DNA of 64,000 nucleotides from Lepidurus packardi (Eukaryota > Arthropoda > Branchiopoda > Notostraca > Triopsidae): NCBI GenBank assembly GCA_023053545.1, contig JAKZAN010000004.1, positions 3,720,001 through 3,784,000 of the forward strand. The letters are read 5' to 3'. Positions within the stretch are counted from its first letter, which is position 1. Every line of letters starts with the position of its first letter. The notes beneath the pieces were generated by a model. The model was not told the DNA's origin. It did no database searches and was given only the letters and a program-made list of their open reading frames with translations. The translations under genes were made by a program, and so were the position numbers. This document shows, piece by piece, positions 63,801 to 64,000 of the stretch.

Positions 63801-64000
63801 GTCCCCTAGTCTTTTTTCCCCGCCGTTTGTACTCCTCCGCCAGAGGAATGACAAAGATGGATTCCGGTTTACTTGCCCGCACCCTCGACTAGAACAATCT
63901 GAAGAGTTAGGCCTATATATGTTAAACCTGGCGTATATACTTAATTAGCGAAACTTCAGACGGTGCAAGACAAGACACGTTCTTTTTGCCTTCTTTGAAA
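54850..64000. other. 3' intergenic region, no gene recognised
   Basis: No supported coding gene in these 9 kb. Features seen are a poly-G run near 55160-55177, a GA-rich block at 61825-61880, an inverted repeat at 57180-57205, and many T/A runs. Open frames (for example 56733-57170 minus and 58488-58826 plus) show no family motifs. Distal regulatory DNA of the Toll gene is possible. Confidence 0.45.
57180..57205. repeat. 10-bp inverted repeat around an E-box
   Basis: TTATTGTGAC (57180-57189) and its exact complement GTCACAATAA (57196-57205) flank CCAGGT, creating a central CAGGTG E-box with ATTGTG/CACAAT sites on both sides. Confidence 0.8.

Overview
The window looks like nuclear DNA of an arthropod. 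It is probably a small-genome crustacean such as a cladoceran, but I cannot name the species. The reasons are: genes split by very short introns (mostly 55-150 bp) with GT-AG ends and consistent phases; TATA boxes about 30 bp upstream of arthropod-type TCAGT initiators; insect-like SH3BGRL, ORC3, VTA1 and ASK1 proteins; and a long Toll receptor coded in one exon. Most short open frames are chance. I rebuilt gene models by hand from splice sites, phase and protein similarity recalled from family knowledge; no search was run.

Layout. 1-10.4 kb is AT-rich. It holds two paralogous small membrane-protein genes on the minus strand (6.4-6.9 and 9.3-9.8 kb), a hAT-type MITE and small repeats. 10.4-14.6 kb holds VTA1 (+) and ORC3 (-), tail to tail. 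14.6-19.1 kb is mobile DNA. A 4.3-kb element has perfect 15-bp TG...CA terminal inverted repeats and a 4-bp target duplication. It carries a broken envelope/F-protein-like gene and arrays of TTCGAA-centred palindromes, and it sits directly against a Tc1/mariner-type MITE. 19.3-20.9 kb is an SH3BGRL-like gene. 22.1-27.5 kb is a run of three TATA-driven secreted-protein genes: a 10-cysteine peptide, a glycine-rich protein built from repeated phase-1 exons, and a C-type lectin-domain protein. 28.0-29.6 kb is a GT49 glucuronyltransferase of B4GAT1 type. 30.1-36.2 kb is the stress kinase ASK1 (MAP3K5/15) on the minus strand. 37.0-38.2 kb is a CD164-type sialomucin, head to head with ASK1.

38.2-50.4 kb has no gene I can support. 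It contains a duplicated CRE/X-box module, GA-rich blocks and a 32-bp inverted pair, so it is probably regulatory sequence for the single-exon Tollo-like Toll receptor at 50.5-54.7 kb. 54.7-64 kb is again without a recognised gene.

Functionally, much of the window concerns cell-surface and stress or defence biology (Toll receptor, C-type lectin, cysteine-rich peptide, ASK1, sialomucin, matriglycan-pathway enzyme). It is interleaved with housekeeping genes (ORC3, VTA1, SH3BGRL). The most novel items are the envelope-carrying TIR element and the tandem pair of small tyrosine-motif membrane proteins.
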